Shown in pieces: positions 62,605 through 64,000 of a stretch of DNA of 64,000 nt (position 1 is the first letter of the stretch; each line of letters opens with the position of its first letter). This stretch comes from Rhabditoides inermis (taxonomy: Eukaryota > Nematoda > Chromadorea > Rhabditida > Rhabditidae). A program made the position numbers and the translations under genes. Below the pieces are notes generated by a model. That model saw only the letters and a list, made by a program, of their open reading frames with translations, made no database searches and was not told where the DNA came from. Location of the stretch: the NCBI GenBank assembly GCA_963966185.1, contig CAWZYM010000283.1, forward strand, positions 593,501 through 657,500, in the 5' to 3' direction.

Positions 62605-64000
62605 GAGAGAGTGTGTGTGTGTGAGTGTGTATGAGCCTGTAGATTGGAGGGCGGTGCTATACCCTCTATCCCGCAAGCCCCGCCCTCTCCCCTCTCTCTC
62701 GCCGGCGCCCCTCAGCCTTCCGGGTTCATCTGTCAAAGTCAACAACGCCTCAGGGCATCTGCATACCATCGACCTTCACATGCTCTCTGATACGTGATTC
62801 TCACGGCGAGTTTGGAAATGATGAAATGAATCAAATTTGCTAGAATTAGCGCCAAGCGACAATGAGTGCATTGCTATAGGGGGCAAAACAGACGTGGAAT
62901 TCGCGGATATTCGTTTAATGGCTCGCGTCACACAGACTAGGTGCAGAGCTATACGAGCATGACGCATTTTTTATTTAGGGAAATTTATTGTGGGTGTACA
63001 TCGGCCTACGAATGTTACGTGCAGATCCACATGCATATCACCTACCTCTATCGTAAATGTTTCGAGCATAAATGTTAAACTGTTATTGAGAAAGTCGACA
63101 GTGCCGGAAAAAAGTATCACTTGATTGCCCAAAGGTCTGCGTACAAAAAAAATAAGTATCGCCTTTTCAAATGTGTAAATCCTTTAGCCAGTTTCTGGGA
63201 TAAAATGATGCGTTCAAGTAACATTCAACATCCTATTGTAAATACGAAAGTTCGCGCTTTTCACACGACATGTATCATGAAGACTACGATATCCCTCACA
63301 ACGTTTAATGGAGAGATATCCTCATCAGGAAATCTGGCGATCGCTATACGAGCAAATCCAATGATTGGAATTGGTATTGGAGGGGATTTCGATGCGTTCT
63401 CTACTCTGTCTGAGTGAGCGAAACTCGCCTCAAAAATGCACCTGTTATCCCTATCATCTTCAAAACAACTCTCAGCTCAACGCATCTTTTCTTTGAACAC
63501 ACTATCGCGGATTGCACCTACCTACAGTATACCACACATGTGCACTGCTCAGATTTCCTCGTCGTTCATACGCATTTTTTGATGGCATTTACACGAGCAG
63601 ATCTATTCCTGACTAACTACCCTAATTCTCCTAGAGAAAAAAGGCGAACTGCGGGTCGACTATAGGCAAGTGTTCACAGAGCGATGTTCACAGAACGAAC
63701 TTTCCAGTACAAATATCCCCGCACCATTCGCGCGCTAGCAATTTGGAATGTACTGTAGCCTGTAGCGATCAGTGATCGATTCTCTAGTAATCAGACATGA
63801 TACAGAACTTAAAAAATACGTGCCAACGTGCTTGCGCTGTGTTCCTGGAGAATTGGAGAGGACGTTAGAGACATACACAACAAAATCCACGTTTGTAATC
63901 TGTTGTCTATTTTCGGGCGTAAGATGCGTAAACAGTCGCACTGTGAGTATGGAAAGACGAATCCGGAAAAGAAAGTCAGGTTTGTGACATGATTCTAAAT
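62605..64000. other. Upstream flank of the PAN gene, nothing further recognised
   Basis: The first ~150 bp (GC-rich, with a minus-strand GGGTATAGCA) may hold the promoter of the PAN gene. The rest shows no exon with coding character, RNA gene or inverted repeat. Short open frames at 63,121-63,417 and 63,772-63,987 have no recognisable domain and are not called. Confidence 0.45.

Overview
The window looks like nuclear DNA from a nematode. The evidence is three multi-exon protein genes with many exons of about 50-130 bp, GT-AG introns, and initiator ATGs that mostly sit a few bases after a splice-acceptor AG (as expected for spliced-leader trans-splicing). It also holds many long CT/GA microsatellites and Tc1-like inverted-repeat elements. 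The short exons and CT-rich introns would suit a rhabditid or diplogastrid nematode, but the species cannot be read from the sequence.

Positions 1-40,605 are one head-to-tail satellite array. About 108 full copies plus a partial first copy of a ~371-bp monomer were counted by an anchor motif. The array continues beyond the left edge and ends abruptly inside a monomer at 40,605. It reads open in many frames on both strands, but this is a by-product of the repeat and I call no genes in it. Each monomer holds a strong ~21-bp hairpin, a second small palindrome, a cryptic tRNA-like A-box/B-box pair and a run of T. Shared variants reveal higher-order repeats of 4, 5 and 6 monomers and a ~2.8-kb block duplication that carries a truncated monomer.

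Positions 40,606-64,000 are gene-bearing. Next to the satellite is a short minus-strand fragment with a signal peptide and the beginning of a C-type lectin fold, probably a broken gene. Then come (1) a ten-exon minus-strand short-chain dehydrogenase of the 17-beta-HSD type 12 / very-long-chain 3-oxoacyl-CoA reductase family (42,475-47,559), complete except for one apparent extra base in exon 9; (2) a six-exon plus-strand secreted phospholipase A2 (51,910-58,373, or from 51,781) with a duplicated leader; and (3) a six-exon minus-strand secreted PAN/Apple-domain protein (59,167-62,588). All exon joins were derived by hand and keep reading frame, apart from that one base.

Introns and intergenic DNA carry a 198-bp Tc1-type MITE, a ~69-bp-arm hairpin element, a 28-bp perfect palindrome, related terminal-inverted-repeat elements and several two-copy repeats. 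The three genes share no obvious pathway: one is an ER lipid enzyme and two are secreted proteins.
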